The notes: a model not told the origin generated them from the letters alone. Shown: positions 12,401 to 22,555, numbered from the stretch's first letter. The stretch is DNA of 64,000 bases from Cristatella mucedo (GCA_009760855.2 WPIO01000118.1:186001-250000); one strand, 5' to 3'. Made by a program: numbers and translations.

Positions 12401-15277
12401 AAGCACTAGAGTGAATGCACTTCTATTTCAATAGGTAAAGCATTGTCAATAAGCAACAATGTCCATTTCATAAGAAACATCTGCAGGTTACTGTCACAAA
12501 TAAAAAATCAACTGCATCAATGGATAAAAGGTTTTTCGATTTATAAGTATTGACCAGCAATCGAAGTTTACCATTTCCATATATAGTTGTGTTGACGTTC
12601 GATTATCCACTGACGTTCCGGTGGAGGCAGCCAGTGGTGCAGTAAGCAAGGACTGGATGCTGGCTGCAGACAAGAACGGATTGCTACCGGTAGGCTCCTG
12701 GTGCTGCTGCAGCTCCTGGTGCTCGTCAGCATAACCAGTGCCGGCAGACATGGTGCCAGGCCTGCATGAACTGGCTGTAACGTCCACAAGCTCAGTGCTG
12801 AACAGCATGATAAACACATGAGTTCGCATGCAATGCAACAGCTATTAGCAAAGACCAAAATTAAAAATCCAGAGTAATATGCAACCAGGTTACGTGTGAT
12901 AATAGTAATAAACCTGTTACATTTTGAATGCAGCTAGGGCCAAGCACTTGAGTCTCATAAGGCAGAATGTCAAGAAAATACTTACAAAAATTGGTCTAAC
13001 AATCAAATATTTGCTTAGGCTACTTTCCAGAAGACATAAATGTTGGAAATAGGATCAGACGTTCTGACGACTTCCACATAAAATAAAAAACTGATTATGT
13101 AAACCATGCCTAACCTAGTTGTAAACCGGAAGCAGCAGATCTAAAGACAAATTTATCAATCTCTACATCGTATGCGACTTGTGTCCTAACTTCTTGAACC
13201 TTGGTATATCGAGGTACACGTGTGAAGCTTGTTGAGGTAAATGATTGTGACTTTTATGCAGCTTCACTTACAGCGTAGCTTTGTGCCTTGTAAATTCCAT
13301 AACTCAGCAAATACTTCACGGATCATAGTGAAATTTGAAATGCGAGTTCAGCTCTGCTGTACCACATTTTGAAAATTTATTTAATATTTCTGTTGGATAC
13401 GTTTTGCTATACAGATCTATAACTGCCGAAAATATAGTTCCATGGTGCTTGGTGACATGTATAGCGAAACATAACTTCTATGAAAAAATAAAAGTGAGAA
13501 ATTATACTGAGAAAGTACTAAACCAGGACAGCAATAGATTCACAAAAAGAGCAAAATGCATAGAATATATGAGCAACTATCAACACCAACGAGTAAAACA
13601 GAGGAAGCCTGGATTGCGGAAAATCAACGAGTGTGATTTTTGACAAACTCAAATATTTTGCATTTTACTCATTTATACAGATTTTGCAATATTTAGAATA
13701 ATAATAATAATAATAATAATTCACTTGATAAAGCACCCTCAGAGAACTCAATCTCTCTCTAGGCGCTTTACATTTGCTGTAAAGTGAAATGCAATTGAAT
13801 GGTAAGTAAAATCATGCTTGAAAAACAAACGAGATGTATGACTTTCAAGATTGTCATCATTAGGGTGGGCTCACCAGCTAGGACAGCAGACACTCAGGCT
13901 AGTCTTTCAAGCAAAGTTGGAGTTTCGCGATTTGTCACTGGTGTAGGCTGGGAATAAAACCTTTGCCTGGTGCCTTGAAAGAACTAAATCTCTTTCTAGG
14001 CACTTCACATATTCTCGGAAGAAGGAAGTCGATCAGTCTTTTTGTTCTGTTGTGGCTTTTTCGTGTGTACCTGCGAATAATTAAGTGCATGCTACTAGCC
14101 ACAGGGCATGCCAACCGGTGGCATGACTCGAGTGTCTTGATGTTTGCTTTAGTGATCAGGCCGAATCACAATACTTGTTTGCTTTCGTATGCTAAATACC
14201 GCGTATGTTGCTAACCCTTTGTTACTGATTCTCTTGCAGTGAGTTGTACAGCACCTAGAGAGAAATAAAGAAATAAAGTTATCTTAGGGTGCTAGATAAA
14301 CGACCTATCACTATTATCACTACTAATGCTGACTTCTTAATGAGGGGTCTGACAACAGCCTCTTTGAAGGATGCAGGGATGGGCCAAGAGGGTTAGTGGT
14401 CTTATTAGACTGAAAGATAAACTTCTTAGGTCGGCACAATGACCGCTAGGTATTGACTGAATAGTGAGCAGTTAAGGAGATGGTTGACACCTGCAGTTTT
14501 GGATTATGCACCTGTGATTCCACTAGGTATTTGTAGAAGCTAGACTTGGCCTTGGCTAGGGTAGATTAGTTCGACCTACAATAAATAGTGCTCGTAAGCC
14601 AGTCGATGGAAAGTCAGTCCTGATCTTTTGGTCACTTTTCAAGCTTTCGCCTAGTTGCCCTAACTAGTTAAACGGCTGCAGTAAACTATAAGCCATCTGG
14701 GACATGGGCATACAATATGCTTAGAGGAGTCAACTCATCCAGAACAGTAGCTAGTAACATAACGTAGCATTTTTGCAGACAACAATAACATCAAGGGACT
14801 TAAGCACTTGCATGCAACTGGTAGCTTACCATCAGCATCTGTTTCTGAAGAGCCATAGCCGTCTTTGACAAACTCTCTTCAACAAAAAATGATGGAAACC
14901 TGTACACATAAGGTAAATCAGACAACTGCAGCTCAAGCCAACTGCTGAGACATACTTGGAGCCTCTGTCCTATTAGATGGCTAATGAGTGAACACAAGGC
15001 ATTTGCAATAGGCTGACAGACTTAGAGGTACAACAGCAAAACAGGCTTGTGATAAAAAGGGTTAGACAATAAACAAAATAGAAAGAGTGGCCATATGATC
15101 CAGCCCCTATCCATTGATGGCAATTCCTGTTCTATATCAGGCAATAAGCTAGTAACGTTTGTTGGTTCTGATAATGTCAGCAGTAGCTTAATATGCACTT
15201 TCAGTTCGAGCCATTTATAAAGTTCACTTTGCGAAAAATACAAAACATTTTCCCTCACAAACCCCTCCCTCCCCCAC

Positions 15278-15360
<83 letters not shown>

Positions 15361-18300
15361 AAGAAGCTAACCACATCCATCTAACTAACCACATGCATCA
15401 GCCTTGACAATAATCCTAGATAATCAAGCATCTTTACAGAGGGACTTTAATCCATTCTTTGCAATGGTCTTCCCAATTATAAGCATATGCAGCTCTTGCA
15501 AAGACATGCCCACCATAAAATATATGAAAAAGGTTAGCTGATTTAACAGCCTCATTTGCATGGCAGAAAAGTGTTACCGGCTATTACCACTGCTTGCAGT
15601 AGACATAAAGGATTCCCCACTGCAGGACACGAACCCGAGATCAGGGTCGTGAAGAGCAAGTACCTTATATATCCTATGGCTTGGCAAAACATACACTCAG
15701 GTTAGATTTAGGACAGTATCGCCAACAATTACGACAGGCTAAGTGTCAATCTAGCCGTTCAAATGCAAGAAGAAATGCTGCTATTACTACTAGCAAGTCC
15801 CCCCCCCCCCCCGTAGAGCCTGACATGAAGCACGAACTTCCTTACACTTAAAGCTTACCCAAGGCATGCCGTTGTGCAACACAATAGCCTGTGATGCGAG
15901 CCAGAGCCCAAGCAGTGCTGATCGACCTTTTGGGGGCTCACAAATAAAATGATGTTGCTTTCCTTGTAGAACGAGGGGGGATGGCCATCAATAAATGCAC
16001 GATGCTAATTATGGGCAGAACGTGATCACGTGATTCGTGAGCATCTGCTGAAAGGAAGTAATAAGTTGTGTGTGCAGGTGGTTTTTCATAATGACCAAAG
16101 ACTTTTTCTTGGAGGTGAGCCAGTCCACGTCAATCATTCTCGCCTCCTGACATAGAGCGATCTCACGTGCGTTCGTGTTCGTTGCAGAATTCTTCCGAAA
16201 ACCGAAGTTCTTGCGAACATCATATACGTAAACGATACAGCTAAGACCTGTTTAAAGTTAATCTGATTCTTATTTGACCGTAGCTCGTAAGAAATTACGT
16301 GCCTATGGATATCTAAACGCTTATCGCTTCGGGCTGCTGGGTCTCACACGCCGGCGGCTGCCTTAGCTACGCAGGCTGCTAGTAACCTGCATGTTAATTA
16401 TGATCGTCAGCAGCTGTTATCGCTTCGTCATCGTAGATCAAATGCATTCCTAGATATTAATGCTGTTAAGCGGATTCGTAAACTATGCATTAACAAAAGA
16501 AAAGCACCCCGTAGACGCCGCGGTGGCCGGAACCGCCAGCTCAGACGCCGCTCGTTGGGCGGGAACTTCGAGCTGAGTACCCGCTATTTGGTATTCCTAG
16601 CATTGTCTCGAACCGCTCAGCACGCTCCCCCACATGCATCTCTGCGAATCTCTCTAACTTAGTGGTCATCAGGCCTGTTGTAACTCCATCGGCCAGACTT
16701 AACACTTGCCTTTGGAATCCTCAACCACTCTCAGATTAGCTCCTTACCTGATGATCCTTGTGATGATCTGGCTGATCGCTTCTCTCGATTCTTTGTGCAT
16801 AAGATAGACAAGACCAGAGAGTCTATCCCTACGATGACAACATCCCCCTAGAATGTTGTTCTCCAATTCCTGGCTGCACCTCTTTCATTTAAGCAGGTCA
16901 CTGGTGATCTCGTCCTGAAGTTCAGTTTCATACATAACTAACATTATTAATATGTCATTAGCCTCAGGTCATGTCCCAGCACCTTTCAAAAAAGCTGTAG
17001 TCAGGCAACTTCTCAAGAAAGTGACACTAGACCAAGAGAACTTGAGCAACTACCGCCCAGTCTCCCTTCTACTATTTCTATCAAAGACACTGGAACGGGT
17101 CATGGGGGACCAGCTGAACTCATATCTTGAAACTTCAAACCTTGCTAGTAAGTTCCAGTCTGGCTTTAGAGCTAATCACTCCATAGAGTCAGCATTGCTT
17201 AGGGTGTACAACGACCTACTTAGGAATGCAGACATGGGTAGAGTGTCTCTGCTTGTTTTGCTCGATCTTTCGGCAGTTTGTGATACCATCGATCACAAAG
17301 TTCTTCTAGAGCGCCTCTCATCTCGCCTGTGCATCACTGGCACTGCTCTGCAGTGGTTCAGGTCCTATCTCAGTGGGAGACTCCAGAGTATTGACGTGAA
17401 TGGAAAAAGATCATCTGAAGTACCTCTAAAATATGGAGTACCTCAGGGCTCCGTGCTAGGTCTGCTTTTTTTCACGGTTTATACTCTCCCTCTTGCTGAT
17501 GTGATTGCCAAGCACAATCTAGGCTTTCACTTCTATGCGGATGACACTCAGTTGTACCTTTGCTTTGATCCCTCCCAGCCTTCGAGCACCTCGCATTCTC
17601 TCAACTCACTTGCTGCATGTATTGATGACATCTGCACATGGATGGCAGCAAATTTTCTAAAACTAAACGACGATAAAACGAACTTGCTAGTTATGGGGAA
17701 CCCAGTAAGATTCAGAAATTGAAATAGCTGACGCTCAAAATGGCTCTGCCACCACATCTCCTGTTGAATCAGCTCGAAACCTAGGTGTCATATTCCAAAG
17801 CGACATCTTGTTAGACGACCACATCAGCTCCACAATCAAGTCTAACTACTTTCAGCTACATAACATTGCTAAAAGTCGGGCTTGTTTAGATAAGGATACC
17901 ACGTCTAAGTTGGTTGGTCCATGCATTCGTGACATCCCGTCTTGACTTCTGCAACTCACTGGTCGCTGGCCTACCGGCAAGTGCAATCAGGCGATTGCAG
18001 CTGGTGCAAAACTCTGCAGCTAGAATTGTCTGACGTGAGCGCCGAAGTTGCCATATCACACCACTTCTCGCCGACCTGCACTGGCTCCCTGTTAAGCAGC
18101 GGATCGACTTCAAGGTTTTGTCGCTCACTTTTAGGTCACTGAGATCGTGCATTTAGTTCGCATGCTCCCAAAGCCTGGAGCTCCCTCCCGACTTGTGTCA
18201 GAACATTCCCTGACTTGACCACATTTAAAAAGAACTTGAAAACACACCTATTTAGGACAGCATTTAGTGGGTCCCTGTGATTCGTCCTTCATGCGCTTAT

Positions 18301-19339
18301 GCGTGCTGACACTGTGCATGCTGCCACTAACCACATTTGTATACTGACCCTGTGCATGTCACCCCTAACCATGTTATTAATGTTTATCAAGCATGATATT
18401 ACTCACCATTCAATCGCGCTTCCCTTTGCAGCAAATGAGCAGCGCCTAGAAAGAGATTGAGTTCTCGGAGGGCTTTATCTAGTGCATTATTATTATTATT
18501 AATATTATCAATAACTGGCATTTGGCAGAGAGTAGACCGGACGTCTCATGAACCCCCGTTCCGTTTTTTGTAAAGTTTTGGTAAGTCAGTAGCTGAAATG
18601 GATCGGGATTTAAAGTCTAACCACGTCCAGAAAACCAGCAGATTCGGAAAAATCAGTGCAAAATCTGTTGTCTCTAAATATGCAGATAGATTCATAAGCC
18701 TGTAATCTATTAGCTCTCAGGACGACATGAATGCAAGCAGAGTGGACAGAGAAAAAGTGCTTTTCGCGAAGAAAAAGACCGGCAGGCATTTGGCTACTAA
18801 ATAAATTCTACAAGGGATGACCGGATGCACTCTATCAACAAACCAGGCCAACAACTAAAGCGTTTGGTGGTTTCACTGACGGTTCTCCTTCATATCTATC
18901 GAGCCAAGAAGCTCGACTACATTAACACAGGCAAATGGCTGCATAAGCCAACCAAGCTAGCAGCCGAGCCGTCCGAGGAGCCACTCCACTTCCCCTGGCC
19001 GCACAGATCCAGCACTGGCACATGAACCAGCCCTGATTTCGTTGTGCATTAACGGCAGAGATGATTTAAACGAATCCAACGCACGTGTGCAGCCTTCGGC
19101 ATAACGCCCACCGCACAGCATGAGCTACCAGCTCAGGGGCACATGACCACTTACTTGACAAGGCAAGTGTCAGCAAAACTAACTCTCCGTGACAGTCGCT
19201 TCTTCTTAGGCTCGACGGGCTCTGGTTCAGCAGCTGGCTTTACCGTGGCTGTCAATGGATCGTTTGCTAACTGCAAAGACGAAGTAGCTAGAGTTTTTGC
19301 TGGAACGCTGTCCCAGTGTGCACGACTAACAGACGCCAT
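1..19339 (-). CDS. KNL1: KNL1/Spc105 kinetochore scaffold, 5' part (partial gene)
   Basis: KNL1 is the outer-kinetochore scaffold that docks PP1 and, through phosphorylated MELT motifs, recruits Bub3-Bub1 for the spindle checkpoint. Exons, in transcript order: 19339-19155, 12797-12572, 9063-8681, 1674-1610, 652-1. They join in phase (phase 2, 0, 2, 1) to at least 503 residues with no stop. The PP1 motif RRVSFAD lies at residues 51-57, close to its place in vertebrate KNL1. A segment IQSLLTAPL (about 109-117) resembles the conserved NTLLSAPI-like segment. MELT-type motifs are MEMT 135-138, MQLT 200-203, MEMT 235-238, MDLT 350-353 and MDMT 379-382. Some have an upstream T-hydrophobic-aromatic module such as KTVYD. 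No SILK motif is seen. The coiled-coil and RWD domains would lie beyond the left edge. Identification rests on motif combination and spacing; total length and 5' UTR are unknown. Confidence 0.85.
681..868 (+). mobile_element. SINE1, tRNA-derived
   Basis: Shows an A-box-like GGCTCACTAGGTAAGG and a B box GGTTCGAATCC, then the family body (TTTATCGCCGCTGCAAGCGG and AGCCGTAAAGGCTCTTCTG) and a (TTA)n tail. It is intronic in KNL1; the end nearest the exon is a run of ten G bases about 20 bases from the exon 5 acceptor. Confidence 0.85.
991..1034. repeat. (GT)n microsatellite
   Basis: Uninterrupted GT repeat in KNL1 intron 4. The reading frames across it are artefacts. Confidence 0.98.
1610..1674 (-). 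CDS. KNL1: KNL1 exon 4 (65 bases)
   Basis: Exons 3 and 5 do not fit in phase without an intervening exon of length 2 modulo 3. This 65-base interval meets that need. It has acceptor TTTTGCAAG|A, donor CACCG|GTGAGT and an open frame reading [18 protein letters not shown]. The donor is strong; the acceptor tract is only moderate. No motif is recognised. Confidence 0.65.
1782..1870. repeat. (TG)n microsatellite with GCGTGC interruptions
   Basis: Compound TG repeat in KNL1 intron 3, abutting the end of a Tc1-type element. Confidence 0.97.
1871..3357 (-). mobile_element. Tc1-type DNA transposon remnant, copy 1
   Basis: On the minus strand a decayed DD34E transposase can be followed: a helix-turn-helix-like region near 2950-2870, the second catalytic Asp in QDNEP (about 2330), and [10 protein letters not shown] with the catalytic Glu (about 2240-2215). 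In-frame stops and shifts show it is dead. End sequences AAGTATTGGAGG (1891 side) and AAAAGTATCGGC (3350 side, complement) are matching terminal inverted repeats. Both ends touch microsatellites. Confidence 0.75.
3356..3461. repeat. (TA)n then (CA)n microsatellite
   Basis: TA repeat 3356-3440 with two small interruptions, then CA repeat 3443-3461. A Tc1-end-like sequence (AAGAAGTGTTGGAG) follows directly. Confidence 0.97.
4105..5395 (+). mobile_element. L2 lineage A retrotransposon, 5'-truncated
   Basis: Starts within the reverse transcriptase at a YADDTQLYL-type motif, continues through FLKLNGDK, an open stretch with [17 protein letters not shown] and [17 protein letters not shown], and ends with the lineage A 3' UTR (CTAGAAAGAGATTGAGTTCT). 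Stops and frameshifts are present. An unrelated segment at about 4845-5030 interrupts it. Confidence 0.85.
4845..5030 (+). repeat. Unclassified interspersed repeat, copy 1
   Basis: Inserted into the L2 copy. It contains GTGTCGGGGCTTTGG and CTGCAGGCAGAAGCAGTCGA and ends near CCGAAGGTGAGTCGTGCC. The flanks CTCGGTTTTA and CGTCGTTTA may be a decayed target duplication. An inverted copy lies 0.9 kb away. Confidence 0.55.
5400..5660 (-). mobile_element. L2 lineage B fragment, 3' part
   Basis: Minus-strand match to the end of the lineage B reading frame ([18 protein letters not shown]) and its tail region with GAAAGCCGCTTTGGC. Confidence 0.8.
5955..6135 (-). repeat. Unclassified interspersed repeat, copy 2 (inverted)
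   Basis: Inverse orientation relative to the 4845-5030 copy, sharing about 150 bases including CTGCAGGCAGAAGCAGTCGA and CCGAAGGTGAGTC. Similarity fades on both sides. Confidence 0.55.
6335..6510 (+). mobile_element. SINE1, tRNA-derived
   Basis: ACTAGGTAAGGCGG, GGTTCGATTC and the AGCCTTAAAGGCTCTTCTG body are present. KNL1 intron 3. Confidence 0.85.
6653..6709. repeat. 22-bp tandem repeat, about 2.6 copies
   Basis: The unit GGTCTTATTAGACGAGTTGA plus GC starts at 6653, 6675 and 6697. A related duplicated motif, GCAGTTGACTGTATATAA, occurs at about 7165-7220, so the 6.6-7.2 kb stretch may be one decayed element. Confidence 0.8.
7610..7920 (-). mobile_element. L2 lineage A fragment (reverse transcriptase)
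   Basis: The minus strand reads AAFDTINH and [15 protein letters not shown], then YADD-region remnants, close to the [13 protein letters not shown] and [13 protein letters not shown] of the copy at 16.3-18.5 kb. Confidence 0.8.
8075..8260 (-). mobile_element. SINE2, degenerate
   Basis: Shows the SINE2/L2-A shared 3' end (TGTATAGCGCCCTAAGAGAA) and CATATGCC; the tRNA part is too decayed to read. Confidence 0.5.
8681..9063 (-). CDS. KNL1: KNL1 exon 3, MELT motifs 1 to 3
   Basis: The acceptor is TGTGCATAG|ACT in phase 0 and the donor GACCG|GTATGT. The first codon supplies the T that completes MEM|T from exon 2. The exon holds TNVYERPIK, an acidic/Ser cluster, then [14 protein letters not shown] and [17 protein letters not shown]. 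The two latter blocks are internal repeats typical of the MELT array. It spans 127 codons plus two bases. Confidence 0.88.
9490..12190 (-). mobile_element. L2 lineage B retrotransposon, long inactive copy
   Basis: Transcribed from about 12190 down. It begins in the endonuclease C-terminus ([21 protein letters not shown]), passes the linker and reverse transcriptase ([18 protein letters not shown] at about 10715) and the C-terminal region ([19 protein letters not shown]), and ends at the lineage B tail near 9495. There are many stops and shifts. A SINE1 is nested at 9669-9833. It fills most of KNL1 intron 2 (9064-12571) and crosses none of the exons. Confidence 0.85.
9669..9833 (+). mobile_element. 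SINE1, nested in L2 lineage B
   Basis: Has the A-box region GGCTCACTGGGTAAGG and the B box GGTTCGAATCC. It is flanked by a 9-base target duplication, ATAGCTGAG (9660-9668) and ATAGCTAAG (9834-9842), one mismatch apart. Confidence 0.9.
12190..12570. other. KNL1 intron 2, unassigned stretch
   Basis: No recognised gene or repeat. Confidence 0.5.
12572..12797 (-). CDS. KNL1: KNL1 exon 2, LLTAP segment and first half of MELT 1
   Basis: The acceptor is TGCTGTTCAG|C and the donor ATG|GTAAAC. The 226-base exon completes the split codon left by exon 1 (AA plus C) and then reads [10 protein letters not shown] onward, through a Gln/His/Glu-rich stretch and [10 protein letters not shown], to QLYMEM. 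A second acceptor, TAATAG|CTG at about 12839, would extend it in another phase (see the candidate exon at 14.9 kb). Confidence 0.75.
13695..14300 (-). mobile_element. L2 3'-end fragments, two decayed pieces
   Basis: The (AAT)n tail at 13700-13722 followed by GAGAACTCAATCTCT and GCGCTTTACATTTGCTG is a lineage A 3' end on the minus strand (to about 13830). GAAAGAACTAAATCTCTTTC at 13977 starts another. At about 14245-14295, CACCTAGAGAGAAATAAAG is a plus-strand 3' end. Confidence 0.65.
14320..14720 (-). mobile_element. L2 lineage A fragment, upstream of the reverse transcriptase
   Basis: Matches the minus-strand copy at 57.9-58.6 kb (for example AGCTAGACTTGGCC and CAGTCGATGGA). The piece [15 protein letters not shown] corresponds to [15 protein letters not shown] of the main copy. 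Confidence 0.7.
14831..14900 (-). CDS. Candidate optional KNL1 exon (70 bases)
   Basis: Lies in KNL1 intron 1. The acceptor is TTATGTGTACAG|GTTTCC and the donor CTGATG|GTAAGC. The frame, entered in phase 2 from exon 1, is open and reads [20 protein letters not shown]. It leaves in phase 0, which fits exon 2 only if exon 2 uses the upstream acceptor TAATAG|CTG. The peptide is not recognised as KNL1. It may be an alternative exon or a chance match. Confidence 0.25.
15281..15357. repeat. (CT)n microsatellite
   Basis: Long pure CT repeat in KNL1 intron 1. Confidence 0.98.
15533..15662 (-). mobile_element. SINE1, degenerate
   Basis: On the minus strand the SINE1 body and a B-box remnant are recognisable; the A-box end has decayed. 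It is followed at 15799-15812 by a run of 14 C bases. Confidence 0.65.
16280..18515 (+). mobile_element. L2 lineage A retrotransposon, most complete copy
   Basis: A 5' coding remnant (about 16380-16690) carries [20 protein letters not shown] and an Arg/Gly-rich stretch, as found before the endonuclease in L2/CR1 elements. The endonuclease is mostly deleted. From 16740 the linker [15 protein letters not shown] leads into a 256-codon open reverse transcriptase (16952-17722) with [41 protein letters not shown] and [10 protein letters not shown]. The C-terminal region is frameshifted (DFCNS near 17950) and the 3' UTR ends in (ATT)n at about 18485-18510. Not functional. Confidence 0.9.
18540..19140. 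other. KNL1 intron 1, unassigned stretch
   Basis: Nothing recognised between the L2 tail and KNL1 exon 1. Confidence 0.5.
19155..19339 (-). CDS. KNL1: KNL1 exon 1, start codon and RVSF motif
   Basis: The ATG at 19339 has G at -3 and G at +4. It opens 61 codons plus two bases. The exon ends in [11 protein letters not shown] before a donor reading CAA|GTAAGT (donor GT at 19154-19153). A basic stretch, KKKRLSRR, precedes RVSF, as in KNL1 proteins, where it supports PP1 and microtubule binding. The frame stays open a short way upstream of the ATG through an Ala/Gln run, so a start slightly further 5' cannot be excluded. Confidence 0.85.
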
Positions 19340-19499
19340 TGCTTGTTGCGCTGCTGCTGCTGCCGAATGGACAGATGCCGAAGCATTCTTTCAAAAATTC
19401 TGGTTCTTCCTAACGAGCAAAGATGAGGTCGGAGGAGCGAAAGCCCATGAACAATTTTCTCAAACAGTACAATATATAACCTACGTATAACCTTTTTCG

Positions 19500-21960
19500 A
19501 AATCAGGCCTAGAAGAGTAATTTTATGAACCTTATTTTTATTAGGTGCTTCCAAGTGCAGACGTCCAACTGAAGGTCGCTTTAAAAAAATCCGGACCAGC
19601 CGTACGGCCAGCAAAATGAGAAATAAGGATTGTATTATAAAAAGCAAACAATGCGACGGCAACGCAACAGATAAGTTAGAGAACAGCTGAGGGCCAATGG
19701 TACACGGCATTACACGGTGATGATTGTGCCATGCAACTCCAATCGGCGAAGATGCGAAAGCACGACTGGACTCAGCTAGGGTACATACTAGAGGCACTGA
19801 ATCATGCCCTGGTATGCACGCAAAGGGGCACAGGATCGAAAAAAGACAGCTCACTGGGACACGGGCAAGCCGAGTGGAACAGATATGTCGTTACGCGGGG
19901 CCGAAAGCGATGGCCAGAGCATGCATACAAAGCATCTAATGGGCGCAGCAAGTGAGTCACACCTGGAGCTACTGGCGGCTGTCGACTAGCCTCCTCATGC
20001 AGAAGCAAAAGACTAATATGAACCGAAAACATTGACGGAAGCATGCATACAAAGGATAACCGTGACGGCAGTAAGCCTGCCACCCTAATTCCCCTACAGC
20101 TACATGGCTTGCCACGCAACACCGCGACACCCACTCTCCACATGTCACGGAAAATTTTAAGCACACATGGCTTGCTGCGCTGATACGCATTAGCTGTCCT
20201 TCGGCTGCTCACCGGTGTCTCGAAATGCTCTCTTCCCTAGCATGGAGTGCTGCTGCTATGCACACGGAACAAGCCACAGGATTATCTTTATGACTGAAAT
20301 AGACTACAAAGCTAATTTTTATTTTATTTTTGTTTTAGAGTAGTAAGCACTATTTCACAATTGCTTATGCCTCAAAAATATAAGAAATTGCTATTATTCT
20401 TCAAAAGCTTTGTATGCTTAATTAAATGATAAATTATAAGTTTACTTATTTTCCAGAATATTGCAGAAACAGCCAAGGCCAAAAGTCTTGTGTTATCCAG
20501 TTCAGTTTAGTTCCAGCAACTAAAGTGGGTGCATATATGCTTTTTCCTTAGATGGCATCAAGAGGATCCAAGCATGCTGCACACACATTTTATTATGTCT
20601 GCAGAAAATTTATCGAGGGCTAAGATGTGCTTCGTGGAAGCATGGGCTCAGATGTCTGAGGCATACAAGGTCCAAACACTGAGCACCTCAACTCATCTGT
20701 GCGAACAGCAAGAAACCTCTGGAGAAGGAAAAATTGTTCTCGAAATTATATTATACAATTGCTAGTCAGGAGGATAATAAATGAATCATGGGTGGAATAA
20801 TTTTACGAATTTACTATTAAAACGTTATATTTAATCTTCTGTAGTATGGAACAAAAGAAAAAAGAATAATGATACTAATAAGACATTTGTATAGCACCCT
20901 AAGAGAACTAATTATCTTTCTAGGTAATTTGTAATAGTTAGGTTTGTTATCCCAAGAATATGGCAGGAATGTGCTTATCACTAAATCAACTGCTAATTGT
21001 GTACGGTAGCCGATCCCGTGCGTCGGACTGGCAAGAACGAACCAGCCATCTCATTTCCAGACTTTCCTTCATGCATCCCCGGTGCCACATTGCCCTGAGC
21101 TCCCCATACCCACTCCTCCCGAGAGAGACCAGCCGTCTTCAGAAGTCTACGAGCAAGGAAGACGTATATCCAGACAGAGGAGTAGCTAAGAAGAGAAACC
21201 CATACTATCCGAAACAAAAGATATCGATGGCTTAATCAGAGATCTCGGTCTCACAGAGTCGAATGCCAGGCTTTTTTACGTCTATGAGGAAGCAGTGAAA
21301 CTTGTTGGGTGAAAGAGTGCTAGTCATAAGGAAAGATCAAAGGAAGCGTTTCCACCCTTTCTTCAGCTTCTTTTTTCACCAGTCAAGATGAGCTCTGCTT
21401 CTGCTACCGTGCAAGCAGTCGGCTCAAGACAATGGGGACAGAGCCTGTAACCAGATGAGTGACTCTTCTTCATTGGCAGCTCATCGAGGAGCCTCAAAGC
21501 CGTGCTTCACCATAATGAGACCGAGTACCCGTCTCTTCCTCAGGCTCACTCTGAGCATCTCAATGAGAATTACAAAAGCATCAGCATCAAGACCTTGCTG
21601 GACGCCTTGTAGGATAATGAGTTTGGCTGGAAGGTCGTCGGAAACTTCATAACGTTGGCATTCCTGCTGGGTTTCCTGGGCGGTTTTGCCAGGTTTGCTT
21701 GCCATCATTGCCTTTGGGAAACCATGTACTGAAATGCATACCAACAAAGGCCACAGCAGACCGGTTCTTTATGGTAGAGCAACTTCAAGTGCAAGCCACT
21801 GGTGAACCCCCCCTCCCGAAGCTGCTGATGCCATCACTGCCACATCATATTGGGGTTTATGAAACAACTTATCAGAGCTCTAGACGACGAGTCGGCAGCA
21901 GCTCGAGTACCTTCGAAACTTCTTCCCTAAGCTGTGCAAGGCAAAGGTCGAAGCCGATGT
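19500..21960. other. Upstream of KNL1, unassigned
   Basis: Holds scattered short open frames without recognisable homology. A scrap of an L2 3' end (CACCCTAAGAGAACTAATTA) lies at about 20895-20930. A minus-strand open frame at 21747-21481 is protein-like in composition but unidentified. Confidence 0.4.
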
Positions 21961-21961
21961 C

Positions 21962-22078
21962 TAAGAGTACTTAATCTCTATTCAGGCGCTGAACATATGC
22001 CACGGGGCTCGAGCCCACGACCTCAGTCAGACCTTGGTCGGGGCGAGCACCTGAACCACTGGGCCAAGCCAGCGTGGC
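21962..22078 (-). mobile_element. SINE2, tRNA-derived
   Basis: The minus strand gives TGGCCCAGTGGTTCAGG (A-box region), GTGGGCTCGAGCCCC (B-box region) and the L2-like 3' end GAATAGAGATTAAG. Confidence 0.85.
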
Positions 22079-22518
22079 AGATAAAGTAGACCACTGGGTG
22101 CAATGAATGAACTCACTCGTAAGAAAAGGTCGATTTGGAACAGCTTCGTGGCAGTTGTTCTGGGCTTCCAAGGCAATCGTAAGAATGAACACTACATAGA
22201 GCGAGTTGAGACTGTGGCGAAGAAATACGATAGTGTGTTGCAGGAGGTCCTTTAAAGTCCATATCATTAATGCTCGTCTTGGTAAATTCAAGAAGAGCAC
22301 AGGGTACTTATTCGGACAAGTAAGGTTAGCACTTTCCGCCAATATCGTATTACTGGGCCTCGACTGAGCGCCAGAAAGTACGGCACGAACGGCGTGACAA
22401 GAGACGCTTTCGCGGTCCACACACGGCAAAGAATGCCCATGCAGTCGCGCCGGCTTGGGGGCGTGCTTCCTAATCGAAGGCACCTTAACCTATACCGTCA
22501 CTGAGAGTCGCACTTACA

Positions 22519-22520
<2 letters not shown>

Positions 22521-22553
<33 letters not shown>
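22521..22553. repeat. (AC)n microsatellite
   Basis: Pure AC repeat on the edge of the CpG-dense block. Confidence 0.97.

Positions 22554-22555
<2 letters not shown>

Noticed and set aside
19288-19854. Minus-strand frame of 188 codons overlapping KNL1 exon 1
   Set aside because: Different frame from RVSF; no motif, and it includes sequence upstream of the start codon.
21481-21747. Minus-strand frame of 88 codons with protein-like composition
   Set aside because: No family recognised and surrounding frames are closed; too little to call a gene.
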